Part shown: one piece after another, positions 9,501 to 20,839 of the stretch
Layout of the letters: each line of letters opens with the position of its first letter
How positions within the stretch are numbered: position 1 is the first letter of the stretch
Assembly (NCBI GenBank): GCA_044226395.1
Contig: JBGAHD010000001.1
Coordinates: 868,001 to 932,000 of the forward strand
Source: JBGAHD01 sp044226395
GTDB taxonomy: Bacteria > Pseudomonadota > Gammaproteobacteria > Xanthomonadales > Ahniellaceae
Reading direction: 5' to 3'
DNA length: 64,000 nucleotides
Notes under the pieces: generated by a model
Told to the model about the DNA's origin: nothing
What the model saw: the letters and a program-made list of their open reading frames with translations, nothing else
Databases searched by the model: none
Made by a program: the position numbers and the translations under genes

Positions 9501-11549
9501 TCATTGGTGCAGCCACACGAAAGCGCCCAGCAGCGCGATCAGTCCCAGAATCATCGCGAACGCGTAGTGGTACAGATAACCCGACTGCACGCGCCGCACG
9601 ATCGCGGACACGCGATCGACCAGCGCCGCCGAGCCATTGACGATGCCATTGTCGATCACCGCCACGTCGCCGCCCTTCCACAAGCCACGGCCCAGCAGCA
9701 CGCTGCCGCGCGCGAACAGGGCCTGATACAGATCGTCGAAGCCGTACTTGTTCTCGAGCACGCGCACTATCGGCGCGAACGCGCGACGCGCCTTCGCCGC
9801 CAGATCGATGTTGAACAGATACACATAGGTCGCCAGCGCGAAGCCCGCCAGCGCCAGGAAGAACGGCAGCTGGGTGAAGCCATGCAAGGCGAAGGCGACA
9901 GGACCGTGGAATTCGCGCCCGATCTCGCCGACGGTGTCGTGCGCCTCGTTGACGAAAATCGCGCCATCGAAGAAACCGCCGAACAGCATCGGCTGGATCG
10001 CGAAGAAACCAACCGCGATCGAGGGAATGGCCAGCAGCACCAGCGGCACCGTCACTACCCACGGCGACTCGTGCGGCGCGTGCGCCAGATGACCGGGCTC
10101 GTGGTGACCGTGCTCGTCGTGGTCGTCGTGATGCGCGTCGCCGTGACCGTGATCGTCATGGTGCTCGACCACGAAGCGCTCGCGCCCATGGAAGGTCAGG
10201 TACAGCAGACGGAAGCTGTACAAGGAGGTCACGAACACGCCCAGCAACACCGCGTAATAGCCGTAGTGCTGCACCCAGCCGCCATGATGCGCGGCCTCGG
10301 CGGCGGCCTCGATGATGATGTCCTTGGAGTAAAAGCCCGACAGGAACGGCATGCCGGTCAGCGCCAGCGTGCCGACCCAGGCGGTGAGGAAGGTCCAGCG
10401 CATGTATTTGCGCAGGCCGCCCATGTAGCGCATGTCCTGCTCGTGATGCATGGCGATGATCACCGAGCCCGCGCCCAGGAACAGCAGCGCCTTGAAGAAC
10501 GCATGGGTCATCAAATGGAAGATCGCCGCCGAATACGCCGACGCGCCCAGGGCCACGGTCATGTAGCCGAGCTGCGACAGCGTCGAATACGCGACCACGC
10601 GCTTGATGTCGTTCTGGACGAGACCAATCAAACCCGTGAAGAACGCCGTCGTGGCGCCAATGAACATCACGAACGACAGCGCCGTCTCCGACAGCTCGAA
10701 CAGCGGCGACATGCGCGCCACCATGAAGATGCCCGCGGTGACCATGGTCGCGGCGTGGATCAGGGCGGAGATCGGGGTCGGGCCTTCCATCGAATCGGGC
10801 AGCCACACGTGCAGCGGCACCTGCGCCGACTTGCCCATGGCGCCGATGAACAGGCAAATGCAGATGAAGGTCGGCACCGCCCATTCCATGCCATCGAACA
10901 AGGCGATGGTCTTGCCCTCGAGCGAGGACGCGGTCGAAAACGCGGTCGCGTAGTCAAGCGTGTTCAAGTAATACAGCACGCCCGCGATGCCGAGCAGAAA
11001 GCCAAAGTCACCGACACGATTGACCAGGAAGGCCTTCATGTTGGCGAAGATCGCGGTCGGTCGCTTGTACCAGAAACCGATCAGCAGGTACGACACCAGG
11101 CCCACCGCTTCCCAGCCGAAGAACAGCTGCAGGAAGTTGTTGCTCATCACCAGCATCAACATCGAAAAGGTGAACAGCGCGATATAGCTGAAAAAGCGCT
11201 GATAGCCCGAATCCTCGGCCATGTAGCCGATGGTGTAGATGTGCACCATCAGCGAGACGAAGGTCACCACGACCATCATCACCGCCGTGAGCTTGTCGAC
11301 CAGAAAGCCCACGTGCGCGCCGAGATTGCCAATCTGAAACCAGGTGTAGATGTTCTGGTTGAACGGCTGCGCGCCGTCGAAGGCCAGTTGCTTGAACACG
11401 TACAGCGACAACACGCAGGACACGGCCACGCCGAGGATCGTGACCGTGTGCGCGCCGGCGCGACCGATCTGTTTGCCGAAAAGGCCCGCGACGATGGCGC
11501 CCAGCAAGGGCGCCAAGGCGATGGCGAGCAGGATGTTCTGATTCAACAC
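9501..11549 (-). CDS. nuoL: NADH-quinone oxidoreductase subunit L
   Basis: NuoL is the distal antiporter-like subunit, whose long lateral helix runs along the membrane arm of complex I. The product is 682 residues. The core motif VPLHVWLPDSMEGPTPISA and the Glu-bearing LFFGWEAVGLVSYLLIG are present. A His/Asp-rich stretch of about 30 residues (reading HHDDHGHGDAHH and on) interrupts the C-terminal third, encoded near 10080-10175. The start is GTG at 11549, with AAGGGG about 8 bases upstream overlapping the end of nuoK. An in-frame TTG follows directly but fits less well. Confidence 0.96.
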   Translation of the reverse strand: MLNQNILLAIALAPLLGAIVAGLFGKQIGRAGAHTVTILGVAVSCVLSLYVFKQLAFDGAQPFNQNIYTWFQIGNLGAHVGFLVDKLTAVMMVVVTFVSLMVHIYTIGYMAEDSGYQRFFSYIALFTFSMLMLVMSNNFLQLFFGWEAVGLVSYLLIGFWYKRPTAIFANMKAFLVNRVGDFGFLLGIAGVLYYLNTLDYATAFSTASSLEGKTIALFDGMEWAVPTFICICLFIGAMGKSAQVPLHVWLPDSMEGPTPISALIHAATMVTAGIFMVARMSPLFELSETALSFVMFIGATTAFFTGLIGLVQNDIKRVVAYSTLSQLGYMTVALGASAYSAAIFHLMTHAFFKALLFLGAGSVIIAMHHEQDMRYMGGLRKYMRWTFLTAWVGTLALTGMPFLSGFYSKDIIIEAAAEAAHHGGWVQHYGYYAVLLGVFVTSLYSFRLLYLTFHGRERFVVEHHDDHGHGDAHHDDHDEHGHHEPGHLAHAPHESPWVVTVPLVLLAIPSIAVGFFAIQPMLFGGFFDGAIFVNEAHDTVGEIGREFHGPVAFALHGFTQLPFFLALAGFALATYVYLFNIDLAAKARRAFAPIVRVLENKYGFDDLYQALFARGSVLLGRGLWKGGDVAVIDNGIVNGSAALVDRVSAIVRRVQSGYLYHYAFAMILGLIALLGAFVWLHQ

Positions 11550-11553
11550 GCGC

Positions 11554-11859
11554 TCACCCCTTCATCGTATCGAGTTCGGCCACGTTGATCGTGGCGCGAT
11601 TGCGGAACAGCGCGACCAGGATGGCCAGGCCAATCGCCGATTCGGCCGCCGCCACCGTGAGAATGAAGAACACGAAGACCTGGCCGCCGACGTCGCCCAT
11701 GAAACTGGAGAACGCCACGAAATTGATGTTGACCGCCAGCAGCATCAGCTCGATCGACATCAGCAGCACGATCACGTTCTTGCGATTGATGAAGATGCCC
11801 GCGACCGAGATGCAAAACAGCACCGTGCCCAGCGCGATGTAATGACCCAGGGTGATCAC
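11554..11859 (-). CDS. nuoK: NADH-quinone oxidoreductase subunit K
   Basis: Small membrane subunit of complex I with three helices; 101 residues, exactly the usual size. The conserved membrane glutamates sit in MSIELMLLAVNINFV and AAAESAIGLAILVAL. The start is GTG at 11859, overlapping the nuoJ stop as GTGA, so translation is coupled. A longer frame extending upstream through nuoJ is an artefact. The last codons (MKG-stop) carry the ribosome-binding site of nuoL. Confidence 0.96.
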   Translation of the reverse strand: MITLGHYIALGTVLFCISVAGIFINRKNVIVLLMSIELMLLAVNINFVAFSSFMGDVGGQVFVFFILTVAAAESAIGLAILVALFRNRATINVAELDTMKG

Positions 11860-12473
11860 GATTGCGACTCCTTGCCGGTCACCGGCATCTTGACCACGCG
11901 CAGGCGGTCCTCGCGACGCACCAGCACCTGGCGCGAAGGATCCTGCGTGCGCGTGCCCGAGCGTCGACGCAAGGTCAGCATCACCGCGGCGATCACCGCC
12001 ACGGTCAGGATGATCGCGGCGATCTCGAACGGCAGCAGGTATTGATTGAACAGCGCCTGGCCCAGCCACTTGACGTTGCTCACGCCGGCGGCGGTGGCGC
12101 CATCGATCGCGGGCAAGGTCTTCTGCGCCATGGCGCGAAAGCCGATCAGGCCCAGCATCTCGACCAGCATGACGATGGCCACGATCGTCGCCACTGGCAG
12201 ATAGCGCGCGAAGCCCTCGCGCATCTGTTCGGTCTTGATGTCGAGCATCATCACCACGAACAGGAACAGCACCATCACGGCGCCGACGTAGACCAGCACC
12301 AGGGCGATGCCCAGGAACTCGGCGCGCAGCAGGATCCACGTGCAGGCGACCGAGAAGAAGGTCAGCACCAGCGACAGCGCCGCGTGCACCATGTTCTTGA
12401 CCGTGATCACCGCCACGGCCGAGGCCACGACGATGGCGGCGAAGGCGTAAAAGAAAGCGAGTTCCATGGTCAT
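11856..12473 (-). CDS. nuoJ: NADH-quinone oxidoreductase subunit J
   Basis: Membrane subunit next to the quinone-binding end of complex I. The product is 205 residues with five helices, starting MTMELAFFYAFAAIVVAS; ATG at 12473 or the third codon ATG could be used. The typical segment VVITVKNMVHAALSL and its like, and VLVYVGAVMVLFLFVVMML, are present. The soluble C-terminal tail after the last helix (RRRSGTRTQDPSRQ...) is basic. It overlaps nuoK by 4 bases and follows nuoI by 5. Confidence 0.95.
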   Translation of the reverse strand: MTMELAFFYAFAAIVVASAVAVITVKNMVHAALSLVLTFFSVACTWILLRAEFLGIALVLVYVGAVMVLFLFVVMMLDIKTEQMREGFARYLPVATIVAIVMLVEMLGLIGFRAMAQKTLPAIDGATAAGVSNVKWLGQALFNQYLLPFEIAAIILTVAVIAAVMLTLRRRSGTRTQDPSRQVLVRREDRLRVVKMPVTGKESQS

Positions 12474-12478
12474 GCGCC

Positions 12479-12967
12479 TCAGCGATAGGCCGCGTCTTGC
12501 GCGCGGGCGGCGGCGATCTCGGGTTCCAGGCGATCGCCCAGCGCCAGGAGCTTGGCCTTGGTCAGGATGTTTTCGCCGCGCGTCTCGAAGTGATATTCGT
12601 GCAGGTCGGTCTCGACGATCGAATCAACCGGGCACGACTCCTCGCAGAAGCCGCAGAAGATGCACTTGAACAGATCGATGTCGTAACGCGTGGTGCGACG
12701 TTGACCGTCGGCGCGCGGCTCGGAGTCGATCGTGATCGCCAGCGCCGGGCACACGGCCTCGCACAACTTGCAGGCGATGCAGCGCTCCTCGCCATTGGGA
12801 TAGCGACGCAACGCGTGCAAGCCGCGGAAGCGGTTGGACTTGGGCGTCTTCTCGGCCGGATAGTGCAAGGTGTACTTCGGCTTGAAGAAGTAGCGGCCAG
12901 TCACGACCAGGCCCTGGATCAGCTCGATCAGCAGCAGGCTCTTGAAGTAGTTGATCACGCGATTCAT
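12479..12967 (-). CDS. nuoI: NADH-quinone oxidoreductase subunit I (2x[4Fe-4S])
   Basis: NuoI carries clusters N6a and N6b, which link the peripheral arm to cluster N2. The 162-residue product contains both ferredoxin motifs in full, CIACKLCEAVCP and CIFCGFCEESCP, eight cysteines in all. It has the amphipathic N-terminal helix typical of the subunit (INYFKSLLLIELIQGL). Length and spacing are normal; 12 bases separate it from the nuoH stop. Confidence 0.97.
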   Translation of the reverse strand: MNRVINYFKSLLLIELIQGLVVTGRYFFKPKYTLHYPAEKTPKSNRFRGLHALRRYPNGEERCIACKLCEAVCPALAITIDSEPRADGQRRTTRYDIDLFKCIFCGFCEESCPVDSIVETDLHEYHFETRGENILTKAKLLALGDRLEPEIAAARAQDAAYR

Positions 12968-12979
12968 GACTTGATCACC

Positions 12980-14044
12980 TCAGGCGCCGATGACGATCCA
13001 GCGGTCGTAGACCATCCACGCCGCGACCATGACCCAGGCCATGGTGATGGGAATGAACACCTTCCAGCCCAGGCGCATGATCTGGTCATAGCGATAGCGC
13101 GGGAACGTGGCGCGGAACCACAGGAAGCAGAACATGAAGAACACCGCCTTCGCGCCCAGCCACCACCAACCCGGCTGACCCAGGAAGCCCCCGACCCAGC
13201 CTTGCAACGGCGACAGCCAGCCACCGCAGAACAGCACGGCGGTCAGGAAGGAAATCAAAATCATGTTGGCGTATTCGGCCAGGAAGAACACCGCGAAGGC
13301 CGAACCCGCGTACTCAACATGGAAGCCCGCGACGATTTCCGACTCGCCTTCGGCCACGTCGAAGGGCGCGCGATTGGTCTCGGCCACGCCCGACACGAAA
13401 TACACCACGAACAGCGGCAGCAGCGGCAGCCAGAACCATTCCAGGAAACCTTGATTGCCGGCCTGCGCGTGCACGATCTCGGTGAGGTTGAGCGAACCCG
13501 CCGCGATCAGCACGCCGACGAGCGCGAAGCCCATCGCGATTTCGTACGACACGACTTGCGCCGCCGAACGCATGGCGCCCAGGAAGGCGTATTTGGAATT
13601 CGACGCCCAGCCGGCCAGGATGATGCCGTACACGCCGGTCGAGGTCATCGCCAGCAGATACAACAACCCCGCGTTGACGTTGGACAGCGCCACGCCTTCA
13701 TCGAAGGGAATCACCGCCCACGCCGCGAACGCCGGCGCCAGCGCCAGCACGGGCGCCAGGAAGAACAGGAATTTGTTCGCGTTGGCCGGGATCACGATTT
13801 CCTTGATCAACAGCTTCAACACGTCGGCGAAGGGTTGCAGCAAACCCAGCGGACCGATGAACACCGGGCCGCGGCGCACTTGCATCCAACCGATGACCTT
13901 GCGTTCGGCCAAGGTGTAGAAGGCCACGCACAGGATCAGCGGCACGGTGACCACGAGAATCTTGATCGCCGTCCAAATCACCAAGGCCACCTGCGGGAAA
14001 CCGCTAAGCGCCGAATTGAGCAGATTGTGCAGACTGTCGACCAT
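12980..14044 (-). CDS. nuoH: NADH-quinone oxidoreductase subunit H
   Basis: NuoH forms the membrane half of the quinone chamber. The product is 354 residues with eight helices, starting MVDSLHNLLNSALSGFPQ at ATG 14044, 2 bases after the nuoG stop. The conserved loops are all present: ERKVIGWMQVRRGPVFIGP, FDVAEGESEIVAGFHVEYAG (the acidic loop lining the quinone site) and FLWFRATFPRYRYDQIM. A longer in-frame extension to 14248 runs inside nuoG and is rejected. Confidence 0.97.
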   Translation of the reverse strand: MVDSLHNLLNSALSGFPQVALVIWTAIKILVVTVPLILCVAFYTLAERKVIGWMQVRRGPVFIGPLGLLQPFADVLKLLIKEIVIPANANKFLFFLAPVLALAPAFAAWAVIPFDEGVALSNVNAGLLYLLAMTSTGVYGIILAGWASNSKYAFLGAMRSAAQVVSYEIAMGFALVGVLIAAGSLNLTEIVHAQAGNQGFLEWFWLPLLPLFVVYFVSGVAETNRAPFDVAEGESEIVAGFHVEYAGSAFAVFFLAEYANMILISFLTAVLFCGGWLSPLQGWVGGFLGQPGWWWLGAKAVFFMFCFLWFRATFPRYRYDQIMRLGWKVFIPITMAWVMVAAWMVYDRWIVIGA

Positions 14045-14046
14045 GA

Positions 14047-16404
14047 TCAGGCCTTCTGGATCGTGAGCAGGGCGCCGGTCGGCTTGAGCACGGCCGTGGC
14101 GGGCAGGCCCGCCTCGATCCATGCCGCGCCGTGTGGCACCGCGGTGCTGATCTCGACCGGCAAGGTCACCTCGCCATCGCCATCGGACACGCGCGCTTGC
14201 GCGCCGGCCGACAGACCCAGCGCCAGCGCGTCGCCCGGATGCAGGCACACGCTCGCGGGCTTGGCGATCGGCGTCGATTGCAGCGCGGCGGCGCGACGCA
14301 CCACGGCGTCACCGCCGTAGACCGCGACCGTGGCGATGCGCACCGTGCCACCGGTGCCTTCCATGCGACGCGCGAGCGTGGTCGCGGTCGGCGCCGCGAA
14401 CGCGGGCTCGGCCGCGACCTGCGCGCGCAGTTCGGCGAACTCGGTGAAGTCGAAACCCTTCAAGCCCAAGGCCGCGCCCAGCGCGCGCAACACGCGCCAT
14501 CCCGCGCGCGCCTCGCCCGGCAACTTGGCGCCGGCGCTCACGGTCTGCGCGAGGCCGTCGACATTGACGAGCGTGCCTTCGATTTCGGGCAACAAGCCAA
14601 TCGGCAGAATCGCGTGCGCGGTGTCCTTCAAGCAATCGCGCGCGTAGGACGCGAACGCGACCACGAAGCCCGCGGCCTTGCGCGCGCGCTTGAGCGCCTC
14701 GGGTTCGGCGCAATCGAGCGGCATCACGTTGTAAGTGATCAGGGCCTTGCGCGGCGCGCGCAGCAGCGCGTGCGCGTCGAGACCCTTGTCCTTGGGCAAC
14801 ACGCCCACGCGCGACAGACCCACGGCATTGGCGCCATCGGGCAGTTCGTTGAACGCGGTGTCGGTGGCGCGCGCGATGTAACGCGCCAGCGCGCGCAGGA
14901 TCGAGGCTTGCGGATGCTGCACGGCGAAGTCGCCGAACAACAGCACCGAGGCGCTGGCCTTGCGCAGCGCCGCGATCATGGCGCGATGCGCGTCGCCCAC
15001 CTGCGCGTCGCGCGCGAGTTCGGCGATCGCGCCTTCCGGCGCCGCCCCGCCCTCGCCCGCCGCCGCGGCCAGGGCCGCGAGTTCGTCGATCATCTGCGCC
15101 GGGCCGACGATGCGCTTGCCCGCCAGGTCGAAATGGAAATTGAAATCGACCGGATTGACCGCGAACACGCTGGCGCCGCGCTTGAACGCCTTGCGCACGC
15201 GATGGCCCAGCAGCGGCTGATCCAGACGCGGATTGCCACCCACGATCAAGATCGCGCCGGCTTTCTCGACTTCCGCCAGCGGGCGCTCGAACACGCGCGC
15301 GACGGGCTTATCGGCGAAATCGCTGGTGCGCAGGCGATGATCGATCGTGTCGGAACCGAGCCCGCGCACGATGCGCGCCAGCAGCGCGCCTTCTTCATTG
15401 GTGGTCATCGGCGCGACCAGCGCGCCCAGTTGCTCGGGACCGTGATCGCTCACGGCCTGACGCAAACCGGCGGCGACGAAGGCGATGGCCTCGTCCCACG
15501 ACACCTCTTTCAGCGCGCCATCGGCGCCGCGAATCTGCGGCTTGCGCACGCGATCCTCGGTGTACAGCGCTTGATGACTGTAACGATCGCGATCGGACAG
15601 CCAGCACTCGTTGATCGCTTCGTGATCGCGCGGCACGGTGCGCAGCACTTCGCCGCGACGCGTGTGCAGATACAGATTGGAACCGAGCGCGTCGTGATAG
15701 GCGATCGATTCGCGCGCGACCAATTCCCAGGCGCGCGCGCGGTAGCGGAACACCTTGTTGGTGAGCGCGCCGACCGGGCACACGTCGATGATGTTGCCCG
15801 ACAATTCGCTTTCCAGCGACTTGCCGATATAGGTGCCGATCTCGAGCGTCTCGCCGCGGCTCATGCCGCCCAGCTCATAGGTACCGGCGATCTCGCTGAC
15901 GAAGCGCACGCAGCGCGTGCAATGAATGCAGCGCGTCATGTCGGTGGCGACCAGCGGACCCAGGTCCTCGTCGGCGACCACGCGCTTGCGTTCGGCGAAG
16001 CGACTGACCGAACGGCCGTAGCCCATGGCGACGTCTTGCAGCTCGCACTCGCCGCCCTGATCGCAGATCGGGCAATCGAGCGGATGATTGATCAGCAGGA
16101 ACTCCATCACGTTGCGCTGCGAATCGAGCGCGCGCTTGGACTGCGTGAAGACCTTCATGCCTTCCATCACCGGCGTGGCGCAGGCCGGCACGGGCTTGGG
16201 CGACTTCTCGACATCGACCAGGCACATGCGGCAATTGGCCGCGATCGGCAGTTTGTCGTGATAGCAAAAGCGCGGGATGGCGATGCCGGCCTTGTCGGCG
16301 GCATGAATGATCATGCTGCCCTTGGGCACCTGCATTGGCTTGCCATCGATCTCGACGTTGACGTGATCGGGCGGCGTGTTCGGCGTGACGGGCGCGGCGC
16401 TCAT
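14047..16404 (-). CDS. nuoG: NADH-quinone oxidoreductase subunit G
   Basis: The largest peripheral-arm subunit (785 residues) carries iron-sulfur clusters on an inactive molybdopterin-oxidoreductase fold. The N-terminal 2Fe-2S ferredoxin domain shows NCRMCLVDVE with flanking Cys residues. The His-Cys3 cluster segment HPLDCPICDQGGECEL and the 4Fe-4S segment CIHCTRCVRF...CPVGALTNK follow. The remainder is the degenerate molybdopterin domain, rich in Ala, as often in this subunit. It overlaps nuoF by 4 bases (ATGA). Confidence 0.96.
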   Translation of the reverse strand: MSAAPVTPNTPPDHVNVEIDGKPMQVPKGSMIIHAADKAGIAIPRFCYHDKLPIAANCRMCLVDVEKSPKPVPACATPVMEGMKVFTQSKRALDSQRNVMEFLLINHPLDCPICDQGGECELQDVAMGYGRSVSRFAERKRVVADEDLGPLVATDMTRCIHCTRCVRFVSEIAGTYELGGMSRGETLEIGTYIGKSLESELSGNIIDVCPVGALTNKVFRYRARAWELVARESIAYHDALGSNLYLHTRRGEVLRTVPRDHEAINECWLSDRDRYSHQALYTEDRVRKPQIRGADGALKEVSWDEAIAFVAAGLRQAVSDHGPEQLGALVAPMTTNEEGALLARIVRGLGSDTIDHRLRTSDFADKPVARVFERPLAEVEKAGAILIVGGNPRLDQPLLGHRVRKAFKRGASVFAVNPVDFNFHFDLAGKRIVGPAQMIDELAALAAAAGEGGAAPEGAIAELARDAQVGDAHRAMIAALRKASASVLLFGDFAVQHPQASILRALARYIARATDTAFNELPDGANAVGLSRVGVLPKDKGLDAHALLRAPRKALITYNVMPLDCAEPEALKRARKAAGFVVAFASYARDCLKDTAHAILPIGLLPEIEGTLVNVDGLAQTVSAGAKLPGEARAGWRVLRALGAALGLKGFDFTEFAELRAQVAAEPAFAAPTATTLARRMEGTGGTVRIATVAVYGGDAVVRRAAALQSTPIAKPASVCLHPGDALALGLSAGAQARVSDGDGEVTLPVEISTAVPHGAAWIEAGLPATAVLKPTGALLTIQKA

Positions 16405-17717
16405 GCGGCGGCTCCCAGCTGCTGATCGTCGACGAGGGAGCGCTTGTTCACGATGTAATACTCGAATTCATGCCAGAAATGGCGCAGGAAACCCTGCACC
16501 GGCCAGGCCGCCGCTTCGCCGAAGGCGCAGATCGTGTGGCCTTCGATCTGACCGGCCGCGGCCTTCAACATGTGCAGATCGTCCATGGTCGCCTGACCGT
16601 CGACGATGCGACTGAGCACTCGGTACATCCAGCCCGTGCCTTCGCGACACGGCGTGCACTGACCGCAGGACTCGGCCTTGTAGAAGCGCGCGATGCGTCG
16701 GCACGCGCGCACCATGCAGGTCGTTTCGTCCATCACGATCACCGCGCCCGAACCCAGGCCGGAACCGGCCTTCTGCAGCGCGTCGTAATCCATGGTGATG
16801 GCCATCATGGTGTCGGCCGGCAGCACCGGCATCGACGAACCACCGGGAATCACGGCCTTGAGCTTGCGACCGCCGCGCACGCCACCGGCCATCTCGAGCA
16901 GGTCCTTGAACGGCGTGCCGAGGCGAATCTCGAAATTGCCCGGCTTGTTGACGTGACCGGAGACCGAGAAGATCTTCGCGCCACCGTTGTTGGGCTTGCC
17001 GAGGTTGAGAAACCACTCCGCGCCATTGCGCAGAATCGGCGGCACCGAGGCATAGGTCTCGGTGTTGTTGATCGTGGTCGGACGGCCGTACAAGCCAAAA
17101 TTCGCCGGAAACGGCGGCTTGAAGCGCGGCTGGCCCTTCTTGCCCTCGAGCGATTCCATCAGCGCGGTTTCCTCGCCGCAGATGTAAGCGCCGGCGCCGA
17201 GCGCGGCGTGAATGTCCACGTCGATGCCCGTGCCCTGAATGTTCTTGCCCAGCCAACCGTGCTTGTACGCGTCCTTGAGCGCTTCCTCGAAGTGCTCGAA
17301 CGGTTCGTGATGGAACTCACCACGCAGATAGTTGTACGCGACCGTCGAACCGGTGGCGTAGCACGCGATCGCCAGACCCTCGACCACGGCGTGCGGGTTG
17401 AAGCGCAGGATGTCGCGATCCTTGCAGGTGCCCGGCTCCGATTCGTCGGAGTTGCACAGGATGTATTTCTGGCCCGGCGCGTTGCGCGGCATGAAGGACC
17501 ACTTCAGACCGGTCGGAAAGCCCGCGCCACCGCGACCGCGCAACGCGCTCTTCTTGAGCTCGTCGATGATGGTCGCGGGGTCGGGCTTTTCGGCCAGGAT
17601 CTTCTTCCACGCCTGATAGCCGCCGGACTTGAGATAGTTCTCATAGGCCCAAGGCTGCTCGTAGTGCAGCGTGGTGAAGCAGATATTGTGTTCTTGCGGT
17701 GCGGGTCCGACAGCCAT
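16401..17717 (-). CDS. nuoF: NADH-quinone oxidoreductase subunit F (FMN, NADH-binding)
   Basis: NuoF oxidises NADH through FMN and hands electrons to cluster N3. The product is 438 residues with the nucleotide-binding glycine-rich loop LRGRGGAGFPTGLKW near residue 60 and the second Gly-rich segment GAYICGEETALMESLEG. N3 ligands are in SCGQCTPCREGTGWMYR, with the fourth Cys in HTICAFGEAAAWP. It begins at ATG 17717, 69 bases after nuoE, and overlaps nuoG by 4. Confidence 0.97.
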   Translation of the reverse strand: MAVGPAPQEHNICFTTLHYEQPWAYENYLKSGGYQAWKKILAEKPDPATIIDELKKSALRGRGGAGFPTGLKWSFMPRNAPGQKYILCNSDESEPGTCKDRDILRFNPHAVVEGLAIACYATGSTVAYNYLRGEFHHEPFEHFEEALKDAYKHGWLGKNIQGTGIDVDIHAALGAGAYICGEETALMESLEGKKGQPRFKPPFPANFGLYGRPTTINNTETYASVPPILRNGAEWFLNLGKPNNGGAKIFSVSGHVNKPGNFEIRLGTPFKDLLEMAGGVRGGRKLKAVIPGGSSMPVLPADTMMAITMDYDALQKAGSGLGSGAVIVMDETTCMVRACRRIARFYKAESCGQCTPCREGTGWMYRVLSRIVDGQATMDDLHMLKAAAGQIEGHTICAFGEAAAWPVQGFLRHFWHEFEYYIVNKRSLVDDQQLGAAA

Positions 17718-17786
17718 GGTCGTGTGCCTAGTGCTATGCGTTGGCGGCGATGCCCTCGCGCGCGCGACATGCGCGCGGCGCGGGGT

Positions 17787-18310
17787 TCACTTCAACTGAT
17801 CCAGGATCTGATCGACTTTGTCGACGGTGAGCTTCTCGTGGTAGTGGCCATCGACCACCATCATCGGCGCGCCACAGCAGGCGGCGAGGCATTCCTCCTC
17901 GCACACCAGCTTGATCCGGCCGTCGGCGCTCGATTGCCCGGTCTTGCAACCGAGTTTCTTCTCGACGTGCGCGACCAGATCCTCGGCGCCGTTCAACCAG
18001 CACGAGATGTTGGTGCAGATCGACACCTTGTGCCGACCCACTGGCTCGAGATCGAACATCGAATAGAACGACGCGACTTCGTAAGCCCAGATCGGCTGGA
18101 TGCCCAAGTACTTGGCCACCGCCGCGATCAGCTCGTCGGAGAGCCAGCCGCCGTTTTGTTCCTGCGCCGCCATCAGGCCCTGGATCACCGCCGAGCGCTT
18201 GCGATCGGGCGGGAACTTGGCGACCCAGTGATCGATGTGCTCGCGCGTGTGCGCGCTCAACACGACGGCGGGGTCGACGTCCTTCACGGCGGCGAAATTG
18301 CCCGTTGCTT

Positions 18311-18314
<4 letters not shown>
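17787..18314 (-). CDS. nuoE: NADH-quinone oxidoreductase subunit E ([2Fe-2S] N1a)
   Basis: NuoE is a thioredoxin-like subunit holding the 2Fe-2S cluster N1a beside NuoF. The product is 175 residues. The four ligands are recognisable in CTNISCWLNGAED and EEECLAACCGAPMM. The helical N-terminal region (HIDHWVAKFPPDRKRSAVIQ) is typical. It overlaps nuoD by 4 bases. A short alternative frame inside the same region is a shadow. Confidence 0.96.
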
Positions 18315-19567
<1,253 letters not shown>

Positions 19568-19576
19568 GCGCGCCCC

Positions 19577-20296
19577 TTACTTGTCCTGCGCCTGCGACTC
19601 GGCCTTGCCTTGCAGGTAGCGCGAGTCGTGACGCACCACGCGCGGCACGCCGACGCGCGGTTCGATGCTCACCGGCTCGTAGATCACGCGACCCTTCACC
19701 GGGTCATAGCGCACTTCGACATTGCCGATCAGCGGGAAGTCCTTGCGGAACGGATGACCGACGAAACCGTAGTCGGTGAGCAAGCGACGCAGATCCGGAT
19801 GGCCTTCGTAGACGATGCCCAGCAGATCGAACGACTCGCGCTCGAACCAGGTCGCCGCCGGCCAGATCTCGACGACCGAAGCAATGGTCGGCAAGGTGTC
19901 GTCGCTGGCGAACACGCGGACGCGCAATCGACGGTTGTGATGCACCGACAACAGATGCGTGACCGAGGCGAAGCGGCGCGCGTTGCTCGACGCGTGCGGA
20001 CGCTCGGCCCAGGTGAAGCGACCAGCGCCTTGGCCCTCGACGCCGCGGCTGAACCCTTCGCTGGACACGTCCGAGGTGTCCCACTCGGCCTGGCCGTAGC
20101 TCAGGTAATCGACGCCGCAGACATCGATCAATTGCTCGAAGCGGAAATCGCGCTCATCGCGCAGCGCGCGCGCGACTTCCAGCCAGTTTTCGGGCGCGAC
20201 CTCGATCGTGGTCTGCGCCAGCGACTCGCTGACGGTGATCTTGTCGCCGAAGCGCGCGCTGAGTTGCTCGGCCAGACGGGGCGAGGTGTCGGTCAT
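19577..20296 (-). CDS. nuoC: NADH-quinone oxidoreductase subunit C (30 kDa)
   Basis: Peripheral-arm structural subunit that contacts NuoB and NuoD. The product is 239 residues. The 30-kDa signature ERESFDLLGIVYEGHPDLRR is complete and is followed by LLTDYGFVGHPFRKDFPL. The C-terminal part after EPVSIEPRVGVPRVV is a short polar tail. The ATG follows the nuoB stop by 9 bases. Confidence 0.96.
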   Translation of the reverse strand: MTDTSPRLAEQLSARFGDKITVSESLAQTTIEVAPENWLEVARALRDERDFRFEQLIDVCGVDYLSYGQAEWDTSDVSSEGFSRGVEGQGAGRFTWAERPHASSNARRFASVTHLLSVHHNRRLRVRVFASDDTLPTIASVVEIWPAATWFERESFDLLGIVYEGHPDLRRLLTDYGFVGHPFRKDFPLIGNVEVRYDPVKGRVIYEPVSIEPRVGVPRVVRHDSRYLQGKAESQAQDK

Positions 20297-20305
20297 CGCG
20301 GATTC

Positions 20306-20829
<524 letters not shown>

Positions 20830-20839
<10 letters not shown>

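Noticed and set aside
9315..11588. 757-codon plus-strand open frame opposite nuoL
   Set aside because: Antisense shadow: Arg/His/Gln-rich, no recognisable domain, and nuoL is certain from its motifs.
14045..14248. N-terminal extension of nuoH
   Set aside because: The extra 68 codons are inside nuoG in another frame, and the family N-terminus begins at MVDSLHNLL.
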